DNA of 64,000 bases, from positions 1 to 64,000 of the forward strand of contig JAHDVK010000017.1 of assembly GCA_023384675.1 (NCBI GenBank), given 5' to 3'. The notes below the pieces were generated by a model. The model had not been told where the DNA came from. It made no database searches and was given only the letters and a program-made list of their open reading frames with translations. A program made the translations under genes and the position numbers. Each line of letters begins with the position of its first letter. Within the stretch, counting starts at the first letter, position 1. This document shows positions 55,922 through 64,000 of the stretch, one piece after another. This DNA is from Bryobacteraceae bacterium (lineage in GTDB: Bacteria > Acidobacteriota > Terriglobia > Bryobacterales > Bryobacteraceae).

Positions 55922-56601
55922 GCTTTCCGCCTGCGCCGCAACAGGGCCAGGCCCACGAGCGCTCCGCCCAGCAGCGCCATCGTCGCCGGCTCGGGAATCT
56001 CGTTCGGCGGAGGCGCGATGGCATTCGCGCTGGAGATCAGCACTACCTTATCGCTCCAGCCGTCGAGAGATTCGCCGCCCCGGAAGCGCACCGCCAGCCA
56101 ATACCCGGTTGATCCGCTGGCCGTGAAATCCGAAGCCGTCAAGCCTGCCAGCGTGCCAGTGAGATCAAATACGAAGGTTCCGGCTCCGCCCGCGGGGATG
56201 CCGCCTTTGGGCGAACCGCCCGCCAGCCACGAATTGGACGTGGAAACCCCGAAATCGAATCCGCCATAAGGCGGCGCGCTCACCAGGCCGCTGAACGCGG
56301 GACCGCCCAGCAGATGCGTCAGCCCGAAGGAGGTGGACGCGAGCGAGATCCCCTCCACCTGCCATGGCCGGCCCAGCGCGAACGCCGTAATATAGCCGCC
56401 CTCTTGCGACGTATTTTCGTTCGTCAGCATGAAGGTGACCTGATTTCCCCCATACTGCAGACTTCCGGAGAACCTGCCCAAGCCCTCGGTGGATTGTCCG
56501 TCCACGGATGAAAACAGGATCGGTCCGGCCGCTGCCGTGCCGCACATTGCCGTCAGGAACGCCAGTTGACGGACCAAAGTCAATCCTGCCTGTTTACCCA
56601 T
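55918..56601 (-). CDS. PEP-CTERM domain exported protein
   Basis: Protein of 227 residues with a signal peptide (LVRQLAFLTAMCGTAAAG) and a C-terminal sorting tail: IPEPATMALLGGALVGLALL then an RRRRK cluster. This tail is cut by an exosortase in bacteria with extracellular polysaccharide. The mature part is Gly/Ser-rich and beta. No exosortase gene is seen in the window. The stop overlaps tsaB by 4 bases in a convergent arrangement. Confidence 0.9.
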   Translation of the reverse strand: MGKQAGLTLVRQLAFLTAMCGTAAAGPILFSSVDGQSTEGLGRFSGSLQYGGNQVTFMLTNENTSQEGGYITAFALGRPWQVEGISLASTSFGLTHLLGGPAFSGLVSAPPYGGFDFGVSTSNSWLAGGSPKGGIPAGGAGTFVFDLTGTLAGLTASDFTASGSTGYWLAVRFRGGESLDGWSDKVVLISSANAIAPPPNEIPEPATMALLGGALVGLALLRRRRKA

Positions 56602-56795
56602 TTCCCCAATTCCTTCCCATTGCCAACACTTCGCCGCCGGTCTTACTGCCGGCCTAATTGCATGTTAGAGAGCGGGGCTGTGGCGGTCAGCCCAACGGTG
56701 GTCCCAATCGGGCTGGTACCCGTTCCAGTACTTTTCCCCGCGAAGCGCCCCGTTCGCTATACTGAGAGTCGCTCGCCCTCCGGAACGGCTCCACG

Positions 56796-58532
56796 ATGAT
56801 CGCTCTCCTGCTGCTCGGCTCGATCGCCGCTTTTGCCCTTGCTTACCGCCTCTACGGCGCTTTCGTTGCCCGCCGCCTGGAAATCAGCGACCGCCACGCG
56901 GTTCCGTCTGAAACGCTCTACGACGGCACCGACTACGTGCCCGCCCGCACCGCCATCCTGTTCGGCCACCACTTTTCCTCGATCGCCGGCGCCGGCCCCA
57001 TCGTCGGCCCCATTCTCGCCGCGATGTTCTTCGGCTGGGCCCCCGCCCTGGTCTGGATCATTCTCGGCTCGATCTTCGTCGGCGGGGTTCACGACTTCGG
57101 CTCGCTGGTGGCCAGCATCCGCCACAAGGCGCGCTCCATCGCTGAACTGGCCCGCCAGTACATGTCGCCGCTGGCCTATAAACTCTTCCTCGCCTTTATC
57201 TGGCTGACCCTGGTTTACGTAATCGTCGTCTTCCTCGATCTCACCGCGGTGAGCTTTATTGACACGCCCGGCTCCACCGGCGCCGCCGAAGTGCAGGGAA
57301 CGGGCGTGGCGGTCGCCAGCGGCATCTTCATGCTGCTCGCCATCGGGCTTGGCATCGTGCTCCGCCGGACGCAAATCAAGTTATGGATCGCCACCACCGG
57401 CTTCGTGGCTGTTTTGCTGGCTGCCGCCGTCTGGTCATCCGGCATCACCTCGGACGGCTCCTATCTGCCCACGCTGCTTGGCGGTCCGCGCGAGACCTGG
57501 TCGGTCGCCCTGCTCGTCTACTGCTTTATCGCCTCGGTTACGCCCGTCTGGGCGCTGCTCCATCCGCGCGACTATCTGTCGAGCTTCATGCTCTATCTGG
57601 CGGTGCTCGGCGGGGGCATCGGCCTGATTCTGGGCAGTTTTTCGGGGCGCATCGCGCCGGTCTACCCGGCTTTCGTGAACCCCTCGGACCCTCTTTTCGA
57701 GACCGTCCCGCATCTCGGGCCGCTCTTTCCCATACTGTTCATCACCATCGCCTGCGGCGCTTGCAGCGGCTTCCATTCCATGGTCAGCTCCGGCACCACC
57801 GCCAAGCAGGTGAGCTGCGAGACCGACGCCCGGCGCATCGGCTACGGCGGCATGCTCACCGAGGGCGTCGTCGCGGTGATCTCGGTCGCCTGCGTGATGA
57901 TGCTCGGCTTCAACGCCCAGACGCTCGCGCAAAATCCCGTCACCGTGTACGCGCAGGGCATGGGCTCGTTCCTCAGCTCCTTCGGACTGCCGCTCCGCAT
58001 CGGCAACATGCTCGGCCTGCTGACGCTTTCCACGTTCCTGCTCACCACCCTGGACACCTGCACGCGCCTGAGCCGCTACGTGCTTCAGGAGTTGTTCGAT
58101 TGGGACAACCGCGTGGCGGCGAACCGCGTGAAAGCCACGCTGGTTTCGCTGATCATCCCCCTGATCATGGCCTACACCACGTATACGACGCCGTCCGGCG
58201 TGGTTCTGCCCGTGTGGCGCGCCATCTGGCCCGTGTTCGGCAGCACCAACCAGTTGCTGGCCGGGCTGGCGCTGCTGGCTGTTACTTTTTGGCTGAAACG
58301 GACGGGCCGCCGCTGGCTGTTCGCGGGCATCCCCACGCTGTTCATGATCGCGATCACGCTGTCGGCGCTGGTGCTCCAGATGACGTCTCCCGCCACCGCG
58401 ACGCCCGTACGCCTCATCGCCATCGCGCTGTTCGTGCTCGGCGCTGTGCTGGTGATTGAAGCCATCCGCATTTTTGGCCGTCCGCAACTGCCACGCGAGA
58501 CGATTATCCTGCGCGCGGAGGGGGCGGCTTGA
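56796..58532 (+). CDS. carbon starvation protein CstA-family transporter
   Basis: Membrane protein of 578 residues with about 14-16 hydrophobic segments. It has DYVPARTAILFGHHFSSIAGAGPI near the N-terminus (here DYVPARTAILFGHHF then SSIAGAGPIVG) and FVGGVHDFGSLVAS, typical of CstA. Family members import peptides or pyruvate on carbon limitation. It is shorter than E. coli CstA (701 residues). The ATG at 56796 starts a hydrophobic helix. Confidence 0.93.
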   Translation: MIALLLLGSIAAFALAYRLYGAFVARRLEISDRHAVPSETLYDGTDYVPARTAILFGHHFSSIAGAGPIVGPILAAMFFGWAPALVWIILGSIFVGGVHDFGSLVASIRHKARSIAELARQYMSPLAYKLFLAFIWLTLVYVIVVFLDLTAVSFIDTPGSTGAAEVQGTGVAVASGIFMLLAIGLGIVLRRTQIKLWIATTGFVAVLLAAAVWSSGITSDGSYLPTLLGGPRETWSVALLVYCFIASVTPVWALLHPRDYLSSFMLYLAVLGGGIGLILGSFSGRIAPVYPAFVNPSDPLFETVPHLGPLFPILFITIACGACSGFHSMVSSGTTAKQVSCETDARRIGYGGMLTEGVVAVISVACVMMLGFNAQTLAQNPVTVYAQGMGSFLSSFGLPLRIGNMLGLLTLSTFLLTTLDTCTRLSRYVLQELFDWDNRVAANRVKATLVSLIIPLIMAYTTYTTPSGVVLPVWRAIWPVFGSTNQLLAGLALLAVTFWLKRTGRRWLFAGIPTLFMIAITLSALVLQMTSPATATPVRLIAIALFVLGAVLVIEAIRIFGRPQLPRETIILRAEGAA

Positions 58533-58641
58533 CAGCTAAGCCGTTTAACCGCCGAAAGAATGTTCGATTTCTTCCCATCCCGCGAAGAGTGGGCGGCATC
58601 ACTACCTGTGAGTGAATCCTCGTGCCGATTCGAATCAAGCT

Positions 58642-59610
58642 ATGACCACATCAGGGAATGCCAAAGCCAAGGCCTGGATGAACGCAACCGTGTCATCCGC
58701 GGGTCTGTACAACCTGATCTGGGCGGCTTACATTATCGCCAGGCCTGACGATCTCTTTGAACGGCTGGCTCTTGATGCGCCGAGCCACACCGTTCTTTGG
58801 CAGGCTCTGGGCTTCGCGATTGGTGTGCTTGGCTTCGGTTTCCTTCTCGCTTCGCAAGACGCGGTGAGGCATTGGCCCGTGGTGCTGATGGGGATGCTCA
58901 GTAAGCTGGGCGGCGCATTGGGCTTGGGTGCGGCGATTTACCGGGGCGCATTGCCGATCGAGGCTCTCTGGCTCCTGATCATGAACGATCTTGTCTGGTG
59001 CGTGCCCTTCTCCTTGATTCTCTGGGCCGCTTATCAGGCGGGTCTCCGCCAGCGCCGTGTCCTGTCGCCTGAGATCGTACGAATGGCGTTGCGCCGGCGC
59101 ACCAACCAGGGAGTGACCCTCGAGGAGATGACCGCCCTTTCGCCGGTCCTGCTCGTGTTTCTGCGTCACACAGGCTGCACCTTCTGCCGGGAGGCGCTCG
59201 CCGATCTGGCCGCCAAACGGCGGGAGATTGAGGCGCAGGGAGCGCGTCTCACCCTGGTCCACATGGGCAGCGAGCAGCAGGGTGGGAAGTTTTTCGCCAA
59301 GTATGGGCTTCAGGATGTGCCCCGGGTCAGCGACACGGAACGCGCGCTGTATCGCGCGTTCGGGTTGCCACGCGGGAGCTTCGGGGATCTGTTTGGCCCC
59401 AAAGTCTGGTGGCGCGGCTTTCAGGCAGGCATTCTCGGGCGGCACGGCGCCGGTCTGCTTGTTGGGGATGGGTTCCAGATGCCGGGCGTCTTCCTTTTAT
59501 TCCACGGCGAAGTACTCCGCAGCTACCGCCACCAATCCGCCGCGGACCGCCCCGACTATGTCGCCCTCGTGACCGGGCGGGAATACGCGTCTCCTGAATT
59601 GAGCACGTAA
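58642..59610 (+). CDS. membrane protein fused to a PRXL2/AhpC-like redoxin domain
   Basis: Protein of 322 residues. The first 135 residues hold four probable membrane helices (about 18-34, 50-70, 80-100 and 108-130). A linker of about 30 residues follows, then a thioredoxin-fold domain starting near 160, with LVFLRHTGCTFCREAL: Cys179 and Cys182 form a CxxC redox site like that of peroxiredoxin-like PRXL2/SelL proteins. The end has KVWWRGF and GVFLLFHGEVLRS. The ATG at 58642 is preferred to an upstream GTG (58612). The combination suggests a membrane-tethered redox protein. Confidence 0.8.
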   Translation: MTTSGNAKAKAWMNATVSSAGLYNLIWAAYIIARPDDLFERLALDAPSHTVLWQALGFAIGVLGFGFLLASQDAVRHWPVVLMGMLSKLGGALGLGAAIYRGALPIEALWLLIMNDLVWCVPFSLILWAAYQAGLRQRRVLSPEIVRMALRRRTNQGVTLEEMTALSPVLLVFLRHTGCTFCREALADLAAKRREIEAQGARLTLVHMGSEQQGGKFFAKYGLQDVPRVSDTERALYRAFGLPRGSFGDLFGPKVWWRGFQAGILGRHGAGLLVGDGFQMPGVFLLFHGEVLRSYRHQSAADRPDYVALVTGREYASPELST

Positions 59611-59798
59611 GCCCTTTAGCTACATGCGCTTATGCGCACCTGTCCAATCTCCATTTCAGCCGCCTCGCACCTTCCGCTACGCGGAGTCGATTCCCTCCAT
59701 GCACGACGTTTCCGGTAAAGAGAAGACAGGCAGGCCGGGCGACAGGACTAGTCCAGTATGGGCCGTCCTCCAGCCATCCCCTCAAAGACGCCTTCCGG

Positions 59799-60734
59799 TC
59801 AGCAGCGGTGACGCTGCGCCGCACGACGCCGGGCGAGGCCAAGTCCCAGAAGCGGCAGGCCGATCAGCACCAGGGTTGACGGTTCGGGGATTGCAGAGGT
59901 GTTGGCCTGGGCATCGAACGAAATCTGAAGCAGCGAGGACGTGAGTTCCGTGTTTCCGTTGCCCATGCCACGGACATCCTCCACGAATGAGTAAAACACC
60001 AGGCCACCGATTGGAGTTCCCGGAGCGAGTCCCACGGAGCCGAGCGTCATAGTAAAGTTGTTTGAGGGTCCGCTGCTTCCGGTGGCCGTGTTCGACGTCC
60101 CCACCCCCGTGACGGTGCCCTTGGACGCGGCTACATACCATCCCTGACCTGGGCTGCCGGTGAAACCAGGGTAGGAATTGTACGAGGATACGACCGGCAT
60201 CGGCGAAAACGGATTGCCCCCGGGTTGCAGAAAGCCGAGAATCGCATACTCCCAGGAAATCCCCGCGGTGTTCAGGCTGCTGAATACCGCCTCCACGTCG
60301 GTCACCAGCAGGTGCGAGCCAAACGTGATTGCGGTCATTGCGCTGTTCAGCGACCCCGGGTTGTTCGTGCCCGGCGCGCCTTGAAATCCCTGAATATTGG
60401 TAAATCGCCCGCTGGAGGCCGTCTGCCACTGAACGCGCGACCGTCCGAGGCTGCCGGTGGTCCCCACTGCGAAATCGAAGATAACGTCCGGCAAGCCGCC
60501 GTCGTCGAACGGAAGGCTGGCGAAAGTGGTGTCATGAATGAGGTTGTACGCAACACTGAAGGAGGATGACCCGTTCGTATCGACAATGGTAGTGTTCGAA
60601 CCGGGAAACGGATACTCGTTCAGTTGAATCGTGACTGGCGCCGCGTTCGCAGCCCAGGGGGCCAGCGTGGCGAGAACAGCCAGGCACAGCAACCGCGCTT
60701 TCAGGCAGGAATGCTGAAACTCTCCGAGTTTCAT
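59799..60734 (-). CDS. PEP-CTERM domain exported protein
   Basis: Protein of 311 residues. It has a signal peptide (LLCLAVLATLAPWAANA), a beta-rich Gly/Ser/Thr mature region and a C-terminal tail IPEPSTLVLIGLPLLGLGLA followed by RRRAAQ. The ATG at 60734 is fixed by GGAGGAGGG just upstream; the longer open frame to 61001 is not used. An extended -10 element (TGATATAAT) lies about 70 bases upstream. It is the second PEP-CTERM protein in the window. Confidence 0.9.
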   Translation of the reverse strand: MKLGEFQHSCLKARLLCLAVLATLAPWAANAAPVTIQLNEYPFPGSNTTIVDTNGSSSFSVAYNLIHDTTFASLPFDDGGLPDVIFDFAVGTTGSLGRSRVQWQTASSGRFTNIQGFQGAPGTNNPGSLNSAMTAITFGSHLLVTDVEAVFSSLNTAGISWEYAILGFLQPGGNPFSPMPVVSSYNSYPGFTGSPGQGWYVAASKGTVTGVGTSNTATGSSGPSNNFTMTLGSVGLAPGTPIGGLVFYSFVEDVRGMGNGNTELTSSLLQISFDAQANTSAIPEPSTLVLIGLPLLGLGLARRRAAQRHRC

Positions 60735-60804
60735 TTGCCCTCCTCCATCAATGAATTGCGGATTGTCACCATCTGCTCCCCCGCAGGGTGCGGATGTCCT
60801 CTGA

Positions 60805-60813
60805 ATTATATCA
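60805..60813 (-). promoter_or_regulatory. extended -10 promoter for the PEP-CTERM gene
   Basis: On the minus strand TGATATAAT is a perfect TGnTATAAT extended -10. No good -35 lies 17 bases upstream, which the extended element can compensate. Transcription would start near 60798, giving a leader of about 64 bases before the ATG at 60734. Confidence 0.55.
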
Positions 60814-60844
60814 TCTGTTCTTGGCCGCCTCGATGATTTTAAAC

Positions 60845-60873
60845 TTGACATTCTCATCATAAAATGCAATATT
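60845..60873 (+). promoter_or_regulatory. candidate rightward sigma70 promoter
   Basis: TTGACA (60845-60850) is a perfect -35. Seventeen bases on is AATATT (60868-60873), preceded by TGC, so an extended -10 of moderate quality. It points away from the PEP-CTERM promoter, and the next called gene to the right starts about 500 bases later, so any transcript would be long and untranslated at first. Confidence 0.45.
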
Positions 60874-61220
60874 CGCCCGTTGTTATTTATTCCGCTGTAG
60901 AGAAATTCAACAGTCGCCTTACCCGTGCCCAACCTTTGGGGAGTGCCCTTGCGGAACTCCAGCGCAGCAGCGCGCGGCGAGAGGAACCCCGAATGCCGCA
61001 AGCCCGCGTGCGCCGGCTCTTTCCAGGAAGAATGGGAGGATCGGCCGCGATTATGCCCTCATCGGGCTCGTCCTGCCGCGAACGCACCCTCCCTTGCCAG
61101 CAAACCAAGTGGTTGAAACTGCACTTCCGCCGGGTAGGCTCACGAGGCAGGGCGGGCAGCTAACGTTCTTCTCCGGAAAGAGCGCCCGGCGGCCTAGTAC
61201 TTTCGCTCTTCATCCGGGGC
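60874..61220. other. possible untranslated leader or small-RNA region
   Basis: About 350 bases downstream of the strong-looking TTGACA promoter, with no credible open frame. A 99-codon frame starting at 60864 has no ribosome site and the composition of random GC-rich DNA. No clear terminator hairpin or known riboswitch core was recognised. Transcription here would give a long 5' leader to the small protein gene at 61369, or a separate RNA. Confidence 0.3.
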
Positions 61221-61249
61221 TTGTCGAACCTGCCGGAGAATGTCATACT
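61221..61249 (+). promoter_or_regulatory. candidate promoter of the miniature protein gene
   Basis: TTGTCG (61221-61226), a 17-base spacer, and CATACT (61244-61249) form a moderate sigma70-type promoter. The start would be near 61256, about 110 bases before the ATG at 61369. Confidence 0.4.
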
Positions 61250-61368
61250 AACATCTATAGCGAGGAAACTCGAGATCGAGGGGCGTGTGAAGATCCACCG
61301 AGCGCACAAGCCTCCGCAGACCTCGCCATCGGATTATCGAAGAACTGAACGAGAGAATCGGAGACTTC

Positions 61369-61602
61369 ATGATGACTTTTAGCGGTAGCAAAACGGTAGC
61401 GTGCGCATTTCTGGGTCTAATGTCCCCTGCGGCGTTTGCCGAAACCTTGTCGCTGGCGCTTCCAGCCATCAAAGCCCCCTCGCTGCGTGTTCTGACTTTA
61501 CCTGTGCCCGAGGCGTCCGCCGCCGCCATGCTGGGGGTCTGCCTTTGTGGACTCGCTGTCATGGTGCTGACCCTGCGCAAGCGCGTCCGGCAGCAATCAT
61601 AG
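61369..61602 (+). CDS. miniature exported protein with PEP-CTERM-like tail
   Basis: Protein of 77 residues. Residues 1-24 are a signal peptide ending MSPAAFA, with a mature segment of only about 20 residues (ETLSLALPAIKAPSLRVLTLP) broken as ETLSLALPAI and onward. Then come VPEAS (46-50), a membrane helix (51-69) and RKRVR (70-74). This is the PEP-CTERM layout with Ala in place of the second Pro of the PEP motif. ATGATG at 61369/61372 follows CGGAGAC. An intrinsic terminator follows 22 bases after the stop. It is a complete gene with its own signals. Confidence 0.7.
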   Translation: MMTFSGSKTVACAFLGLMSPAAFAETLSLALPAIKAPSLRVLTLPVPEASAAAMLGVCLCGLAVMVLTLRKRVRQQS

Positions 61603-61624
61603 CCTGCCCGCAAGCAAGAAATAG

Positions 61625-61663
61625 GCCCGGGAGCAAACCGCGCGGTTCGCTCCCGGGCTTTTT
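61625..61663 (+). terminator. intrinsic terminator of the miniature protein gene
   Basis: A 10-base-pair perfect stem GCCCGGGAGC/GCTCCCGGGC (61625-61634 and 61649-61658), extended by AACC/GGTT inside with loop GCGC, followed by TTTTT at 61659-61663. This is a clear rho-independent terminator for the rightward gene that ends at 61602. Confidence 0.92.
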
Positions 61664-61837
61664 ATTCCATTTCGACCCGAGTCTCGCCTGCCGCTCTTCT
61701 CCGGGCGGCTTGCTCGAATCGAGCCGGTCACCCGGCGGGGAATCGCGGTGGTCAAAGGTTCCTCCGCGAACGCCTCGGCGAAGGAGAGAGCAAAAGTCTC
61801 AATCCGGCGCGTGACGGCGAGGCTTGGAACAGTGAAT

Positions 61838-61871
61838 GAACAGGCCCCCGGCATACGCCAGGGGCCTGTTC
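61838..61871 (-). terminator. probable terminator of the DUF4397 gene
   Basis: An 11-base-pair stem GAACAGGCCCC/GGGGCCTGTTC (61838-61848 and 61861-61871) with a 12-base loop, located 19 bases after the leftward gene that stops at 61890. Only a weak T-rich tail (TTCATTCACTG) follows on the minus strand. Confidence 0.65.
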
Positions 61872-61889
61872 CAGTCAGTGATCCGTTGG

Positions 61890-62609
61890 CTAGCGGCGCG
61901 CGGTATCAATCTCCTTCAGCAGGAGTTCGAAGGTCTCGTTATCCAGCGACCCCACCGCATAGACAAGGTACGCCTTGAACGGGCGGAACTGCAGCGGAGC
62001 GCGATCCACAACCACCGGACTGCCGCCCGCGGCGGCGATCGTCAACTGCCAGTTACCGGGCTGGAAAACGGGGCTCGCCTGATCGCCATTCTCCACATTC
62101 TTGAGGGTTGCGGAAGGCGAACGCGGCGCCTGGTTGCGGGCCAGAGTGATGTCCACCGCGGGCGCATTGGCCGTGTGGTGCGCAATCACGCGCGCGGCGC
62201 CGCCCGTCCGGCTCACGTCATTCAAAAACGGGGTGATCGTGGGCGCGCCGGCCGCGGTGAGGTGCGCCACGATGGAGTAGTTCTTGCCCGCTTCCACCGT
62301 CGCCGAAGCGGAAAGCAGCGTCTCCGCCGAACAAGGAATCTCCGTGTTCGCCGGCTTGATTTCCAGACTATACGTCCCTGCCGGCAGCGACAGCGGACCC
62401 GCAATCGTGCCGAACGTGAAACCCTGCAACGCGCAGAGGCTGCCGTTCACCTGAACATCCACCGGAAGCGCAGGATCCACCTCCGCACCCAGGTCCGTTC
62501 CCGGGATTCCGTGGACCACGTACACCGACGCCGCATTCTGCGCCAGGCCAATCCCCGATAGGACAAACAACGCAAAGCACAAAGTCAGCACTTTGTTGAT
62601 CTTGAACAT
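61890..62609 (-). CDS. DUF4397-type exported protein
   Basis: Protein of 239 residues with a signal peptide (LTLCFALFVLSGIGLAQ) and two DUF4397-like repeats. The first opens ASVYVVHGIPGTDLG and has LPAGTYSLEIKPAN; the second is GAARVIAHHTANAPAVDI with FQPGNWQLTIAAAGG. The V-x-H-x-x-P-x-A-P-x-V/D pattern is typical. The protein probably acts at the cell surface; binding partner unknown. A strong hairpin lies just downstream. Confidence 0.87.
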   Translation of the reverse strand: MFKINKVLTLCFALFVLSGIGLAQNAASVYVVHGIPGTDLGAEVDPALPVDVQVNGSLCALQGFTFGTIAGPLSLPAGTYSLEIKPANTEIPCSAETLLSASATVEAGKNYSIVAHLTAAGAPTITPFLNDVSRTGGAARVIAHHTANAPAVDITLARNQAPRSPSATLKNVENGDQASPVFQPGNWQLTIAAAGGSPVVVDRAPLQFRPFKAYLVYAVGSLDNETFELLLKEIDTARR

Positions 62610-62761
62610 TTATATCCTCTTTTCTTTCTTAGACTTACCGAAAACGCCTCATCCCCGTGCTGGCGGAGTTCTAGGGTCTTCACTGCATGACTGATGCCCG
62701 AAAAGTAGGAGTAGTGATAGGATTAATCTGACCGGCGGATTTGGGAAAGACGAAAGAAAAG

Positions 62762-62794
62762 GCCCCGTGGCGGGGAGCGATGCCGCCACGGGGC
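62762..62794 (-). terminator. intrinsic terminator of the M48 protease gene
   Basis: A 12-base-pair perfect stem GCCCCGTGGCGG/CCGCCACGGGGC (62762-62773 and 62783-62794) with a 9-base loop. Read leftward it is followed by CTTTTCTTTCG, so it ends the protease gene that stops at 62828. Confidence 0.88.
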
Positions 62795-62827
62795 TTGCTG
62801 AGTGAGGAGCCTTCCGTTCAGGCAGGC

Positions 62828-63853
62828 TCAGGGATTTCGCCGCTTCAGGGTCGGCCTCTCGTCCGGATCTTCCTTCGGCTTCTTCGGATCTTCACCGGCT
62901 TCAATGGGATCGGTTGAGCCGGGCGCGCGCCGCAGCGTGGGCCGGTTCGGATCCTCGGGGGTCGCCTTGCGGCGGCTGGCCAGCATCAGAATCCGGTTCT
63001 TGACGTCCTCAAACTCGGAGGTGGTGACGACGTATTCGGGCCGTTCCTTCAGGAGCGCCTCGATGTTTTCCTGCGCCTTCACGATGCGGTCGCCCGTGGG
63101 CGGGTGAGAGCGGAAGATCTTGGAGATGGCGCCCGGCTTCCGCTTTTCCAGCGCTTCGAGCCGCTCGAAGAAATCGATGAAGCCGTTGGGGTCATAGCCG
63201 GCTTTGTACATGTACTGCAGGCCGAGGAGGTCGGCTTCGGATTCGAACGCGCGCGAGAAGCTCAGGAATCCGATGGGAATCGCGAGACCCGCCGCCTGCC
63301 GCGCCCCGAAACCTGCCCAGCCGCCCAGGAAGATGAGCGGGATGGTGGCCAGGTTGATGGTCTGGCCGCGGGTGGCCTGCCGTGTGCCGTGGCGCGCGGC
63401 GATGTGCGCGATTTCATGGCCCATGACGCCGGCGATTTCGCTTTCGTTCTCGGCGAGGGTAATCAGCCCGGTGTTCACGAAGAAGAAGCCGCCGGGCAGC
63501 GCCATGGCGTTCGGCTCGTCGGTGTCGATCACCTTAATGGTCACCGGGACCTGGCAGTCGGAGTTCCGCACCAGGTTCTGGCCCACGCGGTTGATGTACT
63601 CGGCGATGATGGGGTCGTCGACGATGCGCGCCTGGCGTTCAATTTCCTGCGCGATGCCCTTGCCGAGGGCGATCTCTTTCTCCAGGGAGTACCAGTTATA
63701 TCCCTTGCCGACATCGCGTTCGCCGATGGCTTCGACATCCTGCTTGGACCCCTTTTTGACCTTCTTCTGCGGTTCAGCGAAAGCCACGGGCAGAGCCAGC
63801 GCCAGGCTTAACACCAGCGCCAGCGGCTTCGCCAGAATTCGATGGAATCTCAT
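62828..63853 (-). CDS. M48-family exported zinc metalloprotease
   Basis: Protein of 341 residues with a signal peptide (LALVLSLALALPVAFA). The zinc motif is HEIAHIAARHG, and the third ligand Glu lies in ESEADLLGLQYM. Conserved AMALPGGFFFVNTGL precedes the site, as in BepA/LoiP-like periplasmic proteases. The C-terminus is a charged Arg/Pro tail. It probably acts in envelope protein quality control. The start ATG at 63853 opens the signal peptide. Confidence 0.92.
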   Translation of the reverse strand: MRFHRILAKPLALVLSLALALPVAFAEPQKKVKKGSKQDVEAIGERDVGKGYNWYSLEKEIALGKGIAQEIERQARIVDDPIIAEYINRVGQNLVRNSDCQVPVTIKVIDTDEPNAMALPGGFFFVNTGLITLAENESEIAGVMGHEIAHIAARHGTRQATRGQTINLATIPLIFLGGWAGFGARQAAGLAIPIGFLSFSRAFESEADLLGLQYMYKAGYDPNGFIDFFERLEALEKRKPGAISKIFRSHPPTGDRIVKAQENIEALLKERPEYVVTTSEFEDVKNRILMLASRRKATPEDPNRPTLRRAPGSTDPIEAGEDPKKPKEDPDERPTLKRRNP

Positions 63854-63956
63854 TGGCTCGCTCCTAACCCGGAGGGCGTCATCCCTCGCGCCCAGTATAC
63901 GCTTGTTCGCGGCGAGGGGGAACCCTCTCTACCATGTGTAACGTACACTCAATGAG

Positions 63957-64000
63957 ATGGGTTACAACGATCCCGGGACGCAGGGAATTGCCGCGCGCTG
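63957..64000 (+). CDS. possible 5' end of a gene cut by the window edge
   Basis: An ATG at 63957 opens GYNDPGTQGIAAR and runs off the right edge. The DNA before it contains short AT-rich elements, and the divergent M48 gene starts 103 bases to the left, so a rightward gene is plausible. An ATG at 63952 in another frame is equally open. With only 14 codons no product can be named. Confidence 0.3.
   Translation, partial: MGYNDPGTQGIAAR

Overview
The window looks like a chromosomal segment of a GC-rich, soil-type acidobacterium, probably near Solibacteraceae/Bryobacteraceae. This is inferred from gene content, not from a marker gene. Supporting signs are a Ser/Thr kinase fused to TPRs, many secreted hydrolases with Sec or Tat signals, BNR-repeat and sugar-isomerase genes with twin-arginine leaders, a DUF5117-type metalloprotease, PEP-CTERM proteins, a bactofilin, and dispersed short palindromic repeats. 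No rRNA, CRISPR array, prophage or intact insertion sequence was seen; there is one tRNA-Leu.

Layout. 0.36-3.7 kb: TPR protein kinase and a small secreted protein. 3.8-4.1 kb: a REP-like double hairpin beside the 3' remnant of a REP-associated (IS200-like) transposase. 4.4-8.5 kb: a kaiC-kaiB-kaiB-sensor kinase operon without kaiA, in visibly lower-GC DNA; the kinase has glutamine where the H-box histidine should be. 8.8-16.1 kb: secreted catabolic genes (ceramidase family, two alpha/beta hydrolases, FAD oxidoreductase, TIM-barrel glycosidase-like protein). 16.6-18.3 kb: a DarT/DarG DNA-ADP-ribosylation toxin-antitoxin pair. 18.7-22.8 kb: radical SAM/SPASM protein, tRNA-Leu(UAG), amidohydrolase, and a LuxR-type regulator with a kinase whose ATP-binding half is degenerate. 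22.9-30.5 kb: split transketolase, an unknown glycine-rich protein, hemB, an M24-fold protein and glgX.

30.5-36.7 kb: an Isc operon in the proteobacterial order (iscR-iscS-iscU-iscA-hscB-hscA-iscX) with no ferredoxin gene between hscA and iscX, preceded by inverted and direct repeats that probably bind IscR, and ending in an overlapping exported protein. 36.8-38.1 kb: rpmI, rplT, a ZapB-like coiled coil and zapA, then a repeat-rich non-coding stretch. 38.7-42 kb: glutamate dehydrogenase, MoxR ATPase and YchF. 42-47.5 kb: a leftward set of an AbgT transporter, a GAF protein, two tandem BNR paralogues and a sugar isomerase. 47.6-53.4 kb: bactofilin, methyltransferase-like protein, short asparaginase, Gfo/Idh/MocA oxidoreductase and a large zinc metalloprotease. 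53.4-64 kb: DUF5060/DUF4038 glycosidase-like protein, tsaB, CstA, a membrane-redoxin fusion, two PEP-CTERM proteins, a 77-residue PEP-CTERM-like miniature protein with its own promoter and terminator, a DUF4397 protein and an M48 protease.

The most unusual items are the KaiBBC module with its pseudo-kinase, the second degenerate kinase at 22.2-22.8 kb, the Isc operon without ferredoxin and its repeats, the membrane-redoxin fusion and the miniature PEP-CTERM-like protein. Functions come from motif recognition by eye. Composition statements are visual impressions, not counts.
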